A DNA stretch of 64,000 bases from Gemmatimonadota bacterium (GCA_009692185.1 SHZT01000007.1:62001-126000), one strand, 5' to 3'. Counted from the first letter of the stretch, positions 16,823-26,908 are shown. The notes: generated by a model from the sequence alone, not told the origin. Made by a program: numbers and translations.

Positions 16823-19111
16823 TTAGTCCGCTGCGTCCTGTGAGGCCGCTGCTTCCATGCGGCGAGGAATGGCCGTGTAATACGTCTCGCGGAGCTCCGG
16901 CGTGCCGAGCCGAATCGTGGAGTCGCGCAGAACGAACTCCAATCTACCCAGTTTCTCGCCCACCGTCCCAATCGCGTGGGCCGGGACGCCCGCTCGCTTC
17001 GCCGCGGCCAGGACCCGGTCCTTGAATTCCGGCGCGCAGCTCACGATGGCGCGCCCATGATCCTCGCCGAACAGCATGCCCGCGGTTGCCAGGCTGCCCT
17101 GGATCTCCCGCAGGTCGGTCTTGGCGCCGAGCGGTCCTTCGGCATATGGGGCGCCGATGCAGGCTTCCGCCAGGGCGAGCGCCAGGCCGCCGTCGCTCAA
17201 GTCGTGCGCGCTCGCCAGCAGGGATTCTCGCGCCGCGTCCACCAGGAAATCGACAAGGCGTCGTTCGACCGGGAGGTCTACCGGCGGCGGCGCTCCCGCC
17301 CTGGTGTGCAGGACATGCGCCCAGTAGGACGATCCACCGAGGTGTCCGCGAGTGTCGCCCAGCAGAACGAGTGCGTCGCCGGGCCGGCGAAAGTGTGATC
17401 CGACCGCGTGGGTCGCGTCGTCGAGCAAACCGACCATGCCGATGACCGGCGTCGGGTCCACGGGGCCGGCCGGGCTTTCATTGTAGAACGACACGTTGCC
17501 CCCGGTGACCGGCGTGTCGAGCGCACGACAGGCGTCCGCGATACCGCGACACGCCTCGCGGAACTGAAAGAAGACGTCCGGCCGCTCCGGGCTGCCGAAG
17601 TTGAGGCAGTTGGTGATGCCGATCGGGCGCGCACCCGTGCAGGCGACGTTCCTCGCCGCCTCGGCCACGGCCGCCTTTCCGCCCTCGTACGGGTCGAGAA
17701 AGACGTAGCGCGAATTGCAATCGGTCGAGACGGCGATGGCGAACGCAGTGTCAGGTACGCGGATGAGCGCGCCGTCTCCGCCGGGGCCGATGATCGTGGA
17801 TGCCTGGACCGTCGAGTCGTACTGTTCGTAGACCCACTGCTTGGAGGCGAGGGACGGCGTATCCAGCAGGGTGCGGAGCGCGTCCGCGGGGTCCATACGG
17901 CTCGCTGGCGGCTCCAGGCGGCGCAGCCCCGCCATCTCGGCGCCTTCGGTTGCCTCGGGTTCGTAGACCGGGCAGTCCTCGACGAGCCGGGCGCCCGGAA
18001 TCTCGACGACGACGCGGTCGCCGTGCCGCACCCGGTACATCCCGTCGTCCGTCACGTGACCGATGGGGACCGCCGTCAGTTCCCACTTCTCCACGATCGC
18101 CCGCACCTGTTCGACGCGGTCCTGCCGGGCCACGACGAGCATTCGTTCTTGAGACTCGGACAGGAGGATCTCATAGGGCGTCATGCCGGCCTCACGGGTC
18201 GGCACCTTGGCCGTGTCGATCTCGACCCCGACGCCCCCGCGAGCCGCCATTTCGGCCGACGACGATGTGAGGCCCGCGGCCCCCATGTCTTGGATGGCCA
18301 CGATGTGTCCCGATCCGATCAACTCGAGACTGGCCTCGAGTAGCAGTTTCTCGGTGAAGGGATCTCCTACCTGCACCTGCGGGCGGCGGGCCTCGCTCTC
18401 CGCGGTCAGTTCTTCCGACGCGAAGGACGCGCCGTGAATGCCGTCTCGCCCCGTTCGGGCGCCAACAGACATGAGGATGTTGCCGACGCCGCTGGCCGAT
18501 GCCCGGATGAGATCGGTTTCCTTGAGAAGGCCGACGCACATGGCATTGACGAGGGGATTGGTGCTGTAGCCGGGAGCAAAGTCCACCTCACCGCCCACGG
18601 TGGGCACCCCGACGCAGTTGCCGTAGTCCCCGACGCCCTTGACCACGCCCCCAAAGAGGTAGCGGTTCCGCGCGTCTGTGAGCGGGCCGAAACGGAGCGA
18701 GTTGAGCATCGCGACGGGCCGGGCGCCCATCGTGAACACGTCTCGGAGAATTCCCCCCGCGCCGGTCGCGGCGCCCTGGTACGGTTCTACCGCCGACGGA
18801 TGGTTGTGCGATTCGATCTTGAACGCCACGGCCCAGCCGTCGCGCAGGCGAAGCACGCCGGCGTTCTCACCCGGCCCCTGGACCACGTGCCGGCCCTCAG
18901 TGGGGAATCGCTTCAGGACGGGGCGGGAGTGCTTGTAAGAGCAGTGCTCGCTCCAGAGCGCCGAGAAAATGCCCAGCTCGGCGAACGAGGGCGTCCGGCC
19001 GAGCATGGTCTTGATGCGGGCGTATTCGTCGTCGGTGAGGTGGTGCTGGCGGACGAGGTCGTCGGTGACGGGCGGGTCGCCCGGAAACGGTTCGACCCGC
19101 GAGGTGCTCAA
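16823..19111 (-). CDS. purL: Phosphoribosylformylglycinamidine synthase II, PurL (small type)
   Basis: A 762-residue PurL of the short Bacillus type that works with separate PurQ and PurS, both encoded upstream in the same unit. It converts FGAR to FGAM with ATP and glutamine-derived ammonia. Visible features include the linker [51 protein letters not shown] and two AIRS-like halves. The frame is open further upstream, but the true start is TTG at 19111: it forms a TTGA overlap with the stop of the zinc-ribbon gene and gives the usual N-terminus. Confidence 0.96.
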   Translation of the reverse strand: MSTSRVEPFPGDPPVTDDLVRQHHLTDDEYARIKTMLGRTPSFAELGIFSALWSEHCSYKHSRPVLKRFPTEGRHVVQGPGENAGVLRLRDGWAVAFKIESHNHPSAVEPYQGAATGAGGILRDVFTMGARPVAMLNSLRFGPLTDARNRYLFGGVVKGVGDYGNCVGVPTVGGEVDFAPGYSTNPLVNAMCVGLLKETDLIRASASGVGNILMSVGARTGRDGIHGASFASEELTAESEARRPQVQVGDPFTEKLLLEASLELIGSGHIVAIQDMGAAGLTSSSAEMAARGGVGVEIDTAKVPTREAGMTPYEILLSESQERMLVVARQDRVEQVRAIVEKWELTAVPIGHVTDDGMYRVRHGDRVVVEIPGARLVEDCPVYEPEATEGAEMAGLRRLEPPASRMDPADALRTLLDTPSLASKQWVYEQYDSTVQASTIIGPGGDGALIRVPDTAFAIAVSTDCNSRYVFLDPYEGGKAAVAEAARNVACTGARPIGITNCLNFGSPERPDVFFQFREACRGIADACRALDTPVTGGNVSFYNESPAGPVDPTPVIGMVGLLDDATHAVGSHFRRPGDALVLLGDTRGHLGGSSYWAHVLHTRAGAPPPVDLPVERRLVDFLVDAARESLLASAHDLSDGGLALALAEACIGAPYAEGPLGAKTDLREIQGSLATAGMLFGEDHGRAIVSCAPEFKDRVLAAAKRAGVPAHAIGTVGEKLGRLEFVLRDSTIRLGTPELRETYYTAIPRRMEAAASQDAAD

Positions 19112-19416
19112 CCGGCCTTCACCCCGCGTACGAGGGAGGCCAGGATTCCGCCCAGACCGGTGGCTTCCTTCTTGAGCAATGACTCGGCCTCGCCGGCATC
19201 GAACCAGACGCCAAGGCATTCGTGACACCGGTCCACCTGTATGCCGTGGTATTCCTCGGTGACCAGGTTCGCTCCGCACTTGGGGCACTTCATGTGATGG
19301 CTACGGCGTTCTTCGTCTTTCGAGGCGCGCGCCGCGGCCTCGCGGCGCGCCTTGAGGATTTCGGCGTCGCGCTTGGCGAAGAACTCTTCCTCGTTACGGC
19401 TGGGCTTGTCGGTCAT
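19108..19416 (-). CDS. Zinc-ribbon protein, TFIIB-type (zf-TFIIB family)
   Basis: A 102-residue protein. Residues 1-42 are a charged, probably helical segment ([20 protein letters not shown]). They are followed by a compact zinc ribbon CPKCG...[16 protein letters not shown], with four cysteines in the arrangement of the small zf-TFIIB family. Members are widespread in bacteria but their role is not established, so I assign none. It overlaps its neighbours by 4 bases at both ends (ATGA with the lipoprotein gene, TTGA with purL), so it is translationally coupled inside the purine operon. Confidence 0.85.
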   Translation of the reverse strand: MTDKPSRNEEEFFAKRDAEILKARREAAARASKDEERRSHHMKCPKCGANLVTEEYHGIQVDRCHECLGVWFDAGEAESLLKKEATGLGGILASLVRGVKAG

Positions 19417-19897
19417 GGGCCGGCGGAGCGGGGAGTCGCCTCGGGTTTCTTGCCCGCGGGCGATGTCGATTCACCTGCATAATGGTGACCGGGGCCCCGG
19501 ACGACGGCGTCAATCACCTGGCCGCCTTCGAGCACCACGAGGTCGAACGTGCCGCAGGTGGCCTCGCAACCGTTCCGGAAGTAGAGGTAGATCGCCTGGT
19601 CCTTGGTGCGTTCAGCGACCGGCACGCCCCAGAGCGAAATGACCTGTTCCCGCGTCATTCCCGGGGTGACGGTGCCGGTGTCGCGCGGCGTCCATGACTC
19701 GTCCACCGCCGCGACGCGTGGTGGAGGGGGCGCCTGGCCTTGGGCGTGGTGTCGGCCACGGGGGCAATGGTGCGAGCCACGGGGGCAGCCGGCGGCGGCT
19801 CCTTGTTCCCGATGAAGGGAACCCAGGCGGGAATCTTGTCGCAGCCGGTCAAGGCGACGGTCATCACCGCCACGCCGGCCAGTTTTCGAAGGGTCAT
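19413..19897 (-). pseudogene. Small lipoprotein with BamE/SmpA-like domain, interrupted by a 1-base frameshift
   Basis: Starting at 19897 the product begins MTLRKLAGVAVMTVALTGCDK, a clear lipoprotein signal peptide with lipobox LTGC. It continues in one frame to about TTPKARR, near 19730. The matching domain, DESWTPRDTGTVTPGMTREQ and then VISLWGVPVAERTKDQA...GTFDLVVLEGGQVIDAV, resembles BamE/SmpA-type lipoproteins but lies in another frame. One extra G in the G5 run at 19726-19730 would join both parts as ...KARRPPPPRVAAVDESW. This is either a homopolymer sequencing error or a real inactivating mutation. ATGA overlaps on both sides (purQ upstream, zinc ribbon downstream) show that the gene was originally intact. 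Confidence 0.75.
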
Positions 19898-20580
19898 CGT
19901 GCGCCTCCCATTGGGAGCCCGGCTCGTTTGACCATGGACTCAAACACCTTGGCGCCTTCCGCATTGCCCAGGACCGGATCGGCCACCCGCTCTGGGTGTG
20001 GCATTATGCCGACGACGTTTCGTTCCGCGTTGGCGATGCCGGCAATGCCGTTCGTGGCGCCGTTCGGGTTGACATCGAGGTACCGAAGCACGACCCGGTC
20101 TTCTTCTTCGAGCGCCCGGAGCACGTCGGGGGACGCGACATAGCGCCCTTCGCCGTGCGCCACGGGCGCCGTAAAGATAGCACCCCGCTCGAATGCCGAG
20201 GTAAATGGCGTGTCGTCGGTCTCCACCCGAAGGCGGACCGGCCGGGACACGAACGTGAGCCGATCATTGCGCATGAGGGCGCCCGGAAGCAGCCCGGCTT
20301 CGCAGAGTACCTGGAATCCGTTGCAGATACCGAGCACCGGCCCGCCCTGGTCCGCGTGGGCCTGCACCGCGGCCATCACCGGACTGAACCGGGCGATGGC
20401 CCCGGCGCGGAGGTAGTCACCGTAGGCGAACCCACCGGGCAGGATCACCGCGTCGGCCTGCTGCAGGTCCCGGTCCCGGTGCCACACGTAGTATGCGTCG
20501 GCCCCGGCCTCGCGGGCTGTCCGGAGTGCGTCGGCATCGCAATTGGACCCGGGGAATCGGACTACCGCCACGCGCATCAT
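19894..20580 (-). CDS. purQ: Phosphoribosylformylglycinamidine synthase I, PurQ (glutaminase subunit)
   Basis: A 228-residue class I glutamine amidotransferase that supplies ammonia to PurL. It starts RVAVVRFPGSNCD, has the nucleophile C86 in GICNGFQVL and the His/Glu pair in GIMPHPERV. Two adjacent ATGs occur. The first (20580) gives an ATGA overlap with the purS stop and is chosen; the second (20577) would shorten the protein by one residue. Confidence 0.96.
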   Translation of the reverse strand: MMRVAVVRFPGSNCDADALRTAREAGADAYYVWHRDRDLQQADAVILPGGFAYGDYLRAGAIARFSPVMAAVQAHADQGGPVLGICNGFQVLCEAGLLPGALMRNDRLTFVSRPVRLRVETDDTPFTSAFERGAIFTAPVAHGEGRYVASPDVLRALEEEDRVVLRYLDVNPNGATNGIAGIANAERNVVGIMPHPERVADPVLGNAEGAKVFESMVKRAGLPMGGAR

Positions 20581-20834
20581 TCCACGGCCTTCACGGACAC
20601 GGTGAAATCCTCGGTGACGGGGTTGGCCAGGAGTCGCTCGCACATGGACCGCGCGTCCCGCTCTGCCTGGGCCCGGTCCGGCCGCTCAAGCTCGAGCGTC
20701 ATTGCCTTGCCGACGCGCACGTCGCTCACGGACGGAAAGCCGAGTGCGCTCAGGGCATGCTCGACCGCCTGCCCCTGCGGGTCCAGCAGGGCGCGGCGAG
20801 GCATCACCTTCACTTCGACCGAAAAGCGTCCCAT
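20577..20834 (-). CDS. purS: Phosphoribosylformylglycinamidine synthase subunit PurS
   Basis: An 85-residue PurS that bridges PurL and PurQ. The family pattern is clear: FSVEVKVMPRRALLDPQGQAVEHAL...LGF, VGKAMTLELE and C-terminal NPVTEDFTVSV. A GGAGG ribosome site lies 7 bases before the ATG. This is one of the few junctions in this operon with a short gap (3 bases after pssA) instead of an overlap. Confidence 0.94.
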   Translation of the reverse strand: MGRFSVEVKVMPRRALLDPQGQAVEHALSALGFPSVSDVRVGKAMTLELERPDRAQAERDARSMCERLLANPVTEDFTVSVKAVE

Positions 20835-20837
20835 CGC

Positions 20838-21671
20838 TCAGCCTCCAGCAGCCGGCGGTTCCCGCCGGTGGTCGTCGTCCGGCCCGTCGGCATCGTGCAA
20901 CATGAGCTGTCCCGGCTGCCGATGCTCCGCGGACTCGCCGATGGCGACGACGGCCCCGCGGATGACGCCATAGGAAACGTACGCAATGCCAAGCGGGAAG
21001 AAAAAGACGTCCCGGGCGAACATGGTGGAGATGAGGATCGTCAGGTTGACCGCGAGCCCGATGAGGCCCCGCGCGGACCGGAGGCCGATGCGGGGCAGGC
21101 GCGCGTACTTGATGTTGCTCACCATGGCGATGGACAACGCGATGGTGAGGAAGATCAGCAGCTGGTTCCACGGGAGCTGGTCGAGCTGGTCCTGGTAGAG
21201 CCCGGTCGTGGTGAAGGGGTAGTACGTGGCCAGCGTCATGCCGGCCGCCGTCGAGGGCAGGCCGTTGAAGTGCGCCTTGTGTTCACCCCCGGTGTGGACG
21301 TTGTATCGGGCGAGGCGGAGGGCCGCGCACACGACGAAGCCGTAGGAAAAGATCCAGGCAAAGTTGCCGAGGTGGGCAAACAGTACGTAGTACGTGATCA
21401 TGGCGGGCGCGACGCCGAAACTCACCAGGTCCACCAGCGAATCCAGTTCTGCGCCGAAGCGGGTGCCCGCGTTCCCCATGCGGGCCAGCAGGCCGTCCAG
21501 CACGTCCAGGACGCCGGCGATGACGATGTACCACGCCGCCCGGTAGAAATCGCCTCGGGACGCCAGCACGATGGCCCATATGCCGAAGAACAGATTGGCG
21601 AGCGTGAACAGGCTCGGCATGACGATCACGACCCGGCGGACGGGGTCCGATCCCTGGCGAACCGGCGTCAT
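20838..21671 (-). CDS. pssA: CDP-diacylglycerol--serine O-phosphatidyltransferase
   Basis: A 277-residue polytopic membrane protein that makes phosphatidylserine. The CDP-alcohol phosphotransferase signature is intact: DGLLARMGNAGTRFGAELD followed by SLVDLVSFG, fitting D-G-x2-A-R-x8-G-x3-D-x3-D. About eight hydrophobic segments follow one another from residue 15. The last 30 residues are a polar, His/Asp-rich tail of no known function. It overlaps the psd stop as ATGA, so the two consecutive enzymes of phosphatidylethanolamine synthesis are coupled. Confidence 0.95.
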   Translation of the reverse strand: MTPVRQGSDPVRRVVIVMPSLFTLANLFFGIWAIVLASRGDFYRAAWYIVIAGVLDVLDGLLARMGNAGTRFGAELDSLVDLVSFGVAPAMITYYVLFAHLGNFAWIFSYGFVVCAALRLARYNVHTGGEHKAHFNGLPSTAAGMTLATYYPFTTTGLYQDQLDQLPWNQLLIFLTIALSIAMVSNIKYARLPRIGLRSARGLIGLAVNLTILISTMFARDVFFFPLGIAYVSYGVIRGAVVAIGESAEHRQPGQLMLHDADGPDDDHRREPPAAGG

Positions 21672-22315
21672 GTCGTGAACTCCGCGAGCACCGTGATGCC
21701 CGCCGTGGCGTGGTCTCCGACCCGCACGCGTAACGTCGCACCGGGGGGCAAAAACGTGTCGACCCGGGATCCGAACCGGATCAGGCCCAGGCGCTCTCCC
21801 TGCCGGGCAGCGCCACCCACGATGCCATCCGTGACGATGCGCCGGGCAATGAGCCCCGCGATCTGCCGGACGAGCACCGGGCCACCCGCGCTCCGGATGC
21901 CCACCGAGGCGCGCTCGTTGTGTTCGCTCGCCTTGTCCAGGGCGGCGTTCAGAAACTTGCCGGGCCGATACTCGAGATGCTCGATAGGGCCACTCACGGG
22001 ATAACGGTTCACGTGCACGCTGAACACATTCATGAAGACCGACACGCGGGTCGCACGCCCGCGCATGTAGCTGGGCTCCTGTTCATCGACGATCGCCACG
22101 ACTCTTCCGTCGGCCGGGGAGATGACCACATGCGCTCCCCGGGGGCCGTCCCGTTGGGGGTCTCGGAAAAAGGCCGGCACCCATGCTGCGATGGGTGTCC
22201 ACAGCGCGAGGGGCACCCACCACAGGCCGCCCCGGCCCAGTGCCGCCGCCAACAGACCCAACCAGAGCACGCCCGCAATAGCGACAAACGGGCGACCTTC
22301 GGGCGCCAGCTTCAC
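21668..22315 (-). CDS. psd: Phosphatidylserine decarboxylase (short Psd-A type)
   Basis: A 215-residue proenzyme converting phosphatidylserine to phosphatidylethanolamine. Two N-terminal hydrophobic stretches (about 10-27 and 31-50) are followed by [15 protein letters not shown] and [17 protein letters not shown]. The self-cleavage site is the Gly-Ser pair 182-183 in [10 protein letters not shown], where the serine becomes the pyruvoyl group. Length and motif fit the archaeal/Bacteroidota-like short form rather than E. coli Psd. Four-base overlaps link it to purC upstream and pssA downstream. Confidence 0.95.
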   Translation of the reverse strand: MKLAPEGRPFVAIAGVLWLGLLAAALGRGGLWWVPLALWTPIAAWVPAFFRDPQRDGPRGAHVVISPADGRVVAIVDEQEPSYMRGRATRVSVFMNVFSVHVNRYPVSGPIEHLEYRPGKFLNAALDKASEHNERASVGIRSAGGPVLVRQIAGLIARRIVTDGIVGGAARQGERLGLIRFGSRVDTFLPPGATLRVRVGDHATAGITVLAEFTT

Positions 22316-23235
22316 GACGCGGGAAGCACCTCACCCGTGACGCGAAGATACGCGTCCTGGTACCGGACGCTGGTGGCGCGGATCACCTCCCACGGCAACG
22401 TGGGCGGGGGCGCGTTGCCGTTCCATTGGCCGGCTCGCTTGAGGCCGTCCAGGTAGTCCCGGAGCGGCTGCTTGTCGAAGCTCGGCTGGCCGCGGCCCGG
22501 CTCGTAGCGGTCGGCGGGCCAGAACCGGGACGAATCCGGGGTCAGGACCTCGTCAATGAGCAGCAACCCGCCGTCTGGCGTCTGGCCGAACTCGAACTTG
22601 GTGTCGGCGATGATGATACCGCGTTTTGCCGCGCGCTCCAGCCCGAAGTTGTAGATCGTGAGCGAAAGAGAGCGGAGCCGGTCGGCGAGGTCCTTCCCTA
22701 ACTCCGTTTGCATCCGGCCAAACGTGACGTTCTCGTCGTGGCCCGTCTCCGCCTTGGTGGCCGGTGAGAAGATCGCCGCCTCGAGCCTTGAGCTTTCGAT
22801 CAGTCCCGTCGCCAGTGATTCCCCGGCCAGGGTGCCTTGCTTGCGGTACTCCGCCCACGCCGAACCGGACAGGTAGCCGCGCACCACGCACTCGAAGGGC
22901 ACCACGTCGGTTCGCCGGCAGAGCATGGAGCGGCCGGCGATGATGTCTCGGTGGTTCGCCAGGGCCGGGACCCGTCGGAGGATTTCGTTGGTGTCGGCGG
23001 AAATGAAGTGGCTGTCCAGCGTGCCCGTGAGTTGCCGGAACCAGAACGCGCTGATCTGCGTCAGCACGATTCCTTTCTTCGGTACCGGTTCGGCCATCAC
23101 GACGTCGAAGGCGCTCACCCGGTCGCTCGCGACCAGGAGCAGTGTTTCGTCGTCCACCTCGTAGACCTCCCGTACCTTGCCCCGGCGCAGGAGGGGCAGG
23201 GGCAGTTCGGTGCGGGCGATGGTCATTTCGGTCAT
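22312..23235 (-). CDS. purC: Phosphoribosylaminoimidazole-succinocarboxamide synthase
   Basis: A 307-residue SAICAR synthetase that ligates aspartate to CAIR using ATP. Features are [28 protein letters not shown] at the N-terminus, [20 protein letters not shown], and the [11 protein letters not shown] and [14 protein letters not shown] segments. This length matches the longer PurC form (about 300 residues) rather than the 237-residue E. coli form. It is coupled to purB by an ATGA overlap. Confidence 0.97.
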   Translation of the reverse strand: MTEMTIARTELPLPLLRRGKVREVYEVDDETLLLVASDRVSAFDVVMAEPVPKKGIVLTQISAFWFRQLTGTLDSHFISADTNEILRRVPALANHRDIIAGRSMLCRRTDVVPFECVVRGYLSGSAWAEYRKQGTLAGESLATGLIESSRLEAAIFSPATKAETGHDENVTFGRMQTELGKDLADRLRSLSLTIYNFGLERAAKRGIIIADTKFEFGQTPDGGLLLIDEVLTPDSSRFWPADRYEPGRGQPSFDKQPLRDYLDGLKRAGQWNGNAPPPTLPWEVIRATSVRYQDAYLRVTGEVLPAS

Positions 23236-24671
23236 ACTGTCACTCCGGCATCGTCCGGGACCGCATAGGCCTTGAGGGACGTGAGAAGATCGGCGAGCGG
23301 GCCTTCGACGTACTCCGTGACCTGTTCCGGAGCCCGCCCCACGTAACGGGACGGCTCGAGTTCCGCTCGCAGGCGCTTGGCGTCCACCTTGGCGAACGCC
23401 GGGTCTTTCCCGAGACGATCGAGCAGGTCGTTGGGCGCTCCGGTTTCAACGGTCACGCTCACGGCGCGGCTGTGCTTCCGGATCACTTCGTGCAGGGCCT
23501 GGCGGTCGCCCCCGGCTTCCACACCCAGCATGAGCCAGCGCTCCGTGGCCATGAAGGGCATGGCGGATTCCACGTTCCGCCTGATTGCGGCTTCACGCAC
23601 TTCGAGGCCGGCCGCGATGTTGGTCGCCAGGATCAGCAGGGCATCAGTCGCCAGGCACGCGTCCGGCAGCACGAGGCGCCGGTTGGCGCTGTCGTCCAGC
23701 GTCCGCTCCAGCCACTGCGTCGCCGCGGTGTACGCGGTGTTCTCCCGCAGGGCCACCACGTACCGCGCGAGGCCGCAGAGCCGCTCGGCGCGCATCGGGT
23801 TCCGCTTGTACGGCATGGCGGAGGATCCCACCTGCTCGCTCTCCACCGGCTCGAGCACTTCGCCTTCGTGCTGGAGGAGCCTCAGGTCGGTGCCGAACTT
23901 GGAGCTCGATTGGGCTACGCCGGCAAACAGGTCGAGGATGCGGCTGTCCACCTTGCGGGTGTAGGTCTGTCCCGACAGCGGGATCGAACCCACGAAGTCG
24001 AACGCCTTGGCAACCCGGTTGTCGAGGTCCCGCACCTTGGCATGATCGCCGTGAAACAGCTCGAGGAAACTGGCCTGCGTCCCGGTCGTGCCCTTGCAGC
24101 CACGGAACGGCAGGGCAGAGATCTCGTCACGGAGCGCCGCCGCATCCATGGCGAAGTCCTGGAGCCAGAGCCCCGCGCGTTTTCCCACCGTGGTGAGCTG
24201 GGCGGGCTGAAAGTGCGTGTACGCGACCGTCGGAAGCGCGCGGTACCGCACGGCGAATGCACGAAGAGCGCCCAGGACGGCGACCACGCGCCCCAACAGG
24301 AGCCGCATGGCTTCACGGAGAATGATCAGGTCCGCGTTGTCGGTGACGAAGGCGCTGGTGGCGCCGAGGTGAATGAACGGTTTTGCGGAGGGCGCCTGGT
24401 CGCCAAACGCGTGAATGTGCGCCATGACGTCGTGCCGGAACCGGCGCTCATACGCGCGCGCCTTCTCCAGGTCCACATCGTCGAGGTGCGCGGCCATTTC
24501 CTTGAGCGCCTGCTCGGGAATGCCGAGGCCGAGGCGGCGCTGTTCGGTGGCGAGGGCCAGCCAGATACGCCGCCAGAGCCCAACCCGGTGCGCGTCGCTC
24601 CAGAGCTTCTGCATCGTGGGTGACGCATAGCGCGTGGAGAGCGGGGACTCGTAGCGGCTGGCGTCGCTCAT
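23232..24671 (-). CDS. purB: Adenylosuccinate lyase (eukaryote-like long form)
   Basis: A 479-residue fumarase/aspartase-superfamily lyase acting on SAICAR and adenylosuccinate. The superfamily signature is [15 protein letters not shown]. Further markers are [29 protein letters not shown] and [18 protein letters not shown]. The sequence and length resemble the animal-type ADSL branch more than the Bacillus or E. coli types. It overlaps the htrA stop as ATGA. Confidence 0.96.
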   Translation of the reverse strand: MSDASRYESPLSTRYASPTMQKLWSDAHRVGLWRRIWLALATEQRRLGLGIPEQALKEMAAHLDDVDLEKARAYERRFRHDVMAHIHAFGDQAPSAKPFIHLGATSAFVTDNADLIILREAMRLLLGRVVAVLGALRAFAVRYRALPTVAYTHFQPAQLTTVGKRAGLWLQDFAMDAAALRDEISALPFRGCKGTTGTQASFLELFHGDHAKVRDLDNRVAKAFDFVGSIPLSGQTYTRKVDSRILDLFAGVAQSSSKFGTDLRLLQHEGEVLEPVESEQVGSSAMPYKRNPMRAERLCGLARYVVALRENTAYTAATQWLERTLDDSANRRLVLPDACLATDALLILATNIAAGLEVREAAIRRNVESAMPFMATERWLMLGVEAGGDRQALHEVIRKHSRAVSVTVETGAPNDLLDRLGKDPAFAKVDAKRLRAELEPSRYVGRAPEQVTEYVEGPLADLLTSLKAYAVPDDAGVTV

Positions 24672-26056
24672 TGCACGTAGAAGTCCGTGTATCCGGTTTC
24701 GCCGCTCCGCTCGAGGTACACCCGGAGGGCGGACCGGCCCTGCGAACTGCTGAACGCCTGGCGGAGCTCTTCCGCGGTGGTGATCCGCTGGCGGTTGACC
24801 ATGAAGATCACATCATCCTGCTCGAGGCTGGTTCGCGCCTTCGCGTCGTCCCCGATGCGATAGATAAGCACGCCCTTCTCCGCCCGGATGCCGCGTTCCG
24901 CCCGGATGGCGGCCGTCACCGTGATCACCTGGATGCTGCCCAGGACCGCGACCTTCTCGGCGCGGGAGGTGGGCAGGTCCTCGACCGTCATGGCGACCCG
25001 GCGGTCCACCCCGGCGCGAGTCATCTGCACCGCGACGGAATCGCCGACGTCGAGATCGAGCTTTACCGATTCCCAGTCGAGGAACGTGCGCAGTCGCTTG
25101 CCCTGGGCCCGGGTCAGCACGTCGCCCGCCCGGACGCCGGAGCGGAAGGCCGGCGAACCCTGCGCCACGGCGCTCACGCGAATACCGCCGATCTGCTTGA
25201 GGGCGGCGGAGCCCTGGGACGCGATGTCCAGCCCGACCCAGGCGCGGCGCACGCGGCCGTGTTCCCGCAGTTCCTTCGCCACGCGCATCGCGCGTTCGAT
25301 CGGAATCGCGAATCCGATCCCGACCGACCCGCCGGTGTTCGAGAAGATGGAGCTGTTGACGCCCACGACCTCGCCGTTGGCGTTCGCGAGGGGACCGCCG
25401 CTGTTGCCAGGATTGATCGCGGCATCGGTCTGGATCATTCCGACGTAGACCCCGGGCTGATCCCCCGAGGGGTACAGGTTGCGGCCGGTCGCGCTCACGA
25501 CGCCTGCCGTCACCGTCGGCTCCGTGTTGCCCAGCAGGTATCCGTAGGGATTCCCGAACGCCACGACCCACTCGCCGATCATCAGGTCTTCGCTCGGGCC
25601 GATCGGGGCCGTGGGGAGGCCTGACGCCTGAATCTTCACGACGGCGATGTCAGTGAGCTCGTCCTCACCGAGGAGCGTTGCGGGGTACTCCTTGCCGTCC
25701 GGCGTCACCACGGCGATCTGCGATGCGCCCTCGGTGACGTGCTGGTTGGTAATGACCACGCCGTCTTCGGAGACAATGAAGCCCGTGCCCAGCCCCTGGA
25801 CGTCGCGCTCCGCGCCGCGGGGAACGAAGAACCATTCAAACGGATCCGCGGCCTGTTGCCGCTCGCGCTTCACGACGGTCACGCTGACGACGGCCGGCCC
25901 AACCCGCCGGGCCGCGTCCACGATCGCCGAGCGGCGGGAGTCGGTGACGGCGGCGGTCTTTGGGGCAGGGCGTTTGGGTGGCGTCGCCTGGGTGGACTGC
26001 GCGGAGAGCCCGCTTGCCGAAACGGCGGCCATGACGAGCCCGGTCGCGAACTTCAT
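24668..26056 (-). CDS. HtrA/DegP-family periplasmic serine protease with two PDZ-like domains
   Basis: A 462-residue protein beginning with a short signal peptide (MKFATGLVMAAVSASGLSAQ). The trypsin-like domain has the full triad H106 (ITNQHVTEG), D136 (LTDIAVVKI) and S219 (INPGNSGGPL). A first PDZ-like domain spans about residues 290-360 (VSAVAQGSPAFRSGVRAGDVL). A more divergent second one covers about 385-455 (DVIFMVNRQRITTAEEL). HtrA proteases degrade or refold damaged envelope proteins. Its place between truA and purB, with 4-base overlaps on both sides, suggests constitutive expression with the biosynthetic genes rather than a dedicated stress promoter. Confidence 0.94.
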   Translation of the reverse strand: MKFATGLVMAAVSASGLSAQSTQATPPKRPAPKTAAVTDSRRSAIVDAARRVGPAVVSVTVVKRERQQAADPFEWFFVPRGAERDVQGLGTGFIVSEDGVVITNQHVTEGASQIAVVTPDGKEYPATLLGEDELTDIAVVKIQASGLPTAPIGPSEDLMIGEWVVAFGNPYGYLLGNTEPTVTAGVVSATGRNLYPSGDQPGVYVGMIQTDAAINPGNSGGPLANANGEVVGVNSSIFSNTGGSVGIGFAIPIERAMRVAKELREHGRVRRAWVGLDIASQGSAALKQIGGIRVSAVAQGSPAFRSGVRAGDVLTRAQGKRLRTFLDWESVKLDLDVGDSVAVQMTRAGVDRRVAMTVEDLPTSRAEKVAVLGSIQVITVTAAIRAERGIRAEKGVLIYRIGDDAKARTSLEQDDVIFMVNRQRITTAEELRQAFSSSQGRSALRVYLERSGETGYTDFYVQ

Positions 26057-26823
26057 GAACCGGTCGTCCCGTGTGGGTAGGTGACACGCATCAAGTAGAG
26101 ACCTTCGGGTGGTGCGGGTGGACTGGCCAGGGCGTTGTTGCGCCGGGCCAGCAGGACTGTGATGTCATCGGCGGGCCGTCGCCCGCGCCCTACGTCGACC
26201 ATCGTCCCTACCAGGAAACGGACCATGCGGTGCAGGAACCGATCGGCTTCAATATCGAAAATAAGTCCTTCATCGTTCCGGCGCTTCTCCCAGGCCGCCA
26301 CCTTCACCCGGCAGCGGTAGTGGGGTTTGACCTGGCCCTTCGCGGCGAACGAGCGGAAGTCGTGCTCGCCAACCAGGCTCGAGGCGGCCGCGGTCATGCC
26401 CTTGAGGTCGAGGGGCAGGCCCAACGCCCATTCAAAGGGCCTCCGGAACGGCGACGCCGACGCGGCATCGCATCCGACGACGTACCGATAGCACCGAGTC
26501 AGGGCGTGTTTCCTGGCGTGAAAAGTCTCGGGCGCCGGCTCGAGTGAGGTGACCCACATGTCCCGGGGCACCAGGGCGTTTACGGCGCGGTGAACATCCG
26601 CCGCCTGCCAGCGGCCCGGCATCCGGAAGCTGACAACCTGCCCAACGGCGTGCACACCGGTGTCAGTGCGCCCGGCGGCGTACGTGACGACGCGCTGGCC
26701 GGTCAGCCGCTTGAGCACAGCTTCCAATTCACCCTGGACTGTTCGTTGAGATTTCTGGGCCTGCCAACCAGCGAAGTCCCGGCCGACATATTGGAGCACC
26801 GCGCGTATTGGGAGCCCCGGCAT
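26053..26823 (-). CDS. truA: tRNA pseudouridine(38-40) synthase
   Basis: A 256-residue TruA that modifies the tRNA anticodon arm. The catalytic aspartate is D54 in AAGRTDTGVHAVGQ. Also present are FHARKHALTRCYRYVV, DFRSFAAKG and FLHRMVRFLVGTMVDVGRG. The frame is open 15 codons upstream, but ATG 26823 gives the normal N-terminus (LPIRAVLQYVGRDFAGWQ) and sits 7 bases after a promoter -10 box. It is the first gene of the 13-gene reverse unit ending at ppdK. Confidence 0.95.
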   Translation of the reverse strand: MPGLPIRAVLQYVGRDFAGWQAQKSQRTVQGELEAVLKRLTGQRVVTYAAGRTDTGVHAVGQVVSFRMPGRWQAADVHRAVNALVPRDMWVTSLEPAPETFHARKHALTRCYRYVVGCDAASASPFRRPFEWALGLPLDLKGMTAAASSLVGEHDFRSFAAKGQVKPHYRCRVKVAAWEKRRNDEGLIFDIEADRFLHRMVRFLVGTMVDVGRGRRPADDITVLLARRNNALASPPAPPEGLYLMRVTYPHGTTGS

Positions 26824-26830
26824 GAGCGGC

Positions 26831-26859
26831 AAGATAGGTTGGGCATGCCCTATGGGCAA
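26831..26859 (-). promoter_or_regulatory. Leaderless-type promoter for the truA-to-ppdK operon
   Basis: On the reverse strand TTGCCC (26859-26854), a 17-base spacer and TATCTT (26836-26831) are followed by 7 bases and the truA ATG at 26823. It is the best-formed example of the geometry seen before hisS, dusB and trpD, and the only promoter I can see for a 14-kb reverse operon. Confidence 0.55.
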
Positions 26860-26872
26860 GCGGGACAACAGG

Positions 26873-26901
26873 TTGCGAGATTCCTAAGGCCCGTCTAGGT
26901 T
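26873..26901 (+). promoter_or_regulatory. Leaderless-type promoter for trpD
   Basis: TTGCGA (26873-26878), a 17-base spacer and TAGGTT (26896-26901) are followed by 7 bases and GTG at 26909. This argues for GTG 26909 as the trpD start, because the alternative TTG at 26900 would lie within the -10 box. Confidence 0.5.
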
Positions 26902-26908
26902 GCCGATT

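Noticed and set aside
20493-22004. A 503-codon forward frame, and similar long forward frames at 23142-24623 and 15698-16843
   Set aside because: They are antisense to purS/pssA/psd, purB and purF. Their translations are Arg/His/Gly-rich without any recognisable domain.
26824-26908. A trp leader peptide or attenuator before trpD
   Set aside because: The gap is filled by the two divergent promoters, and the trpD start lies 7 bases from its -10 box, leaving no room for a leader.
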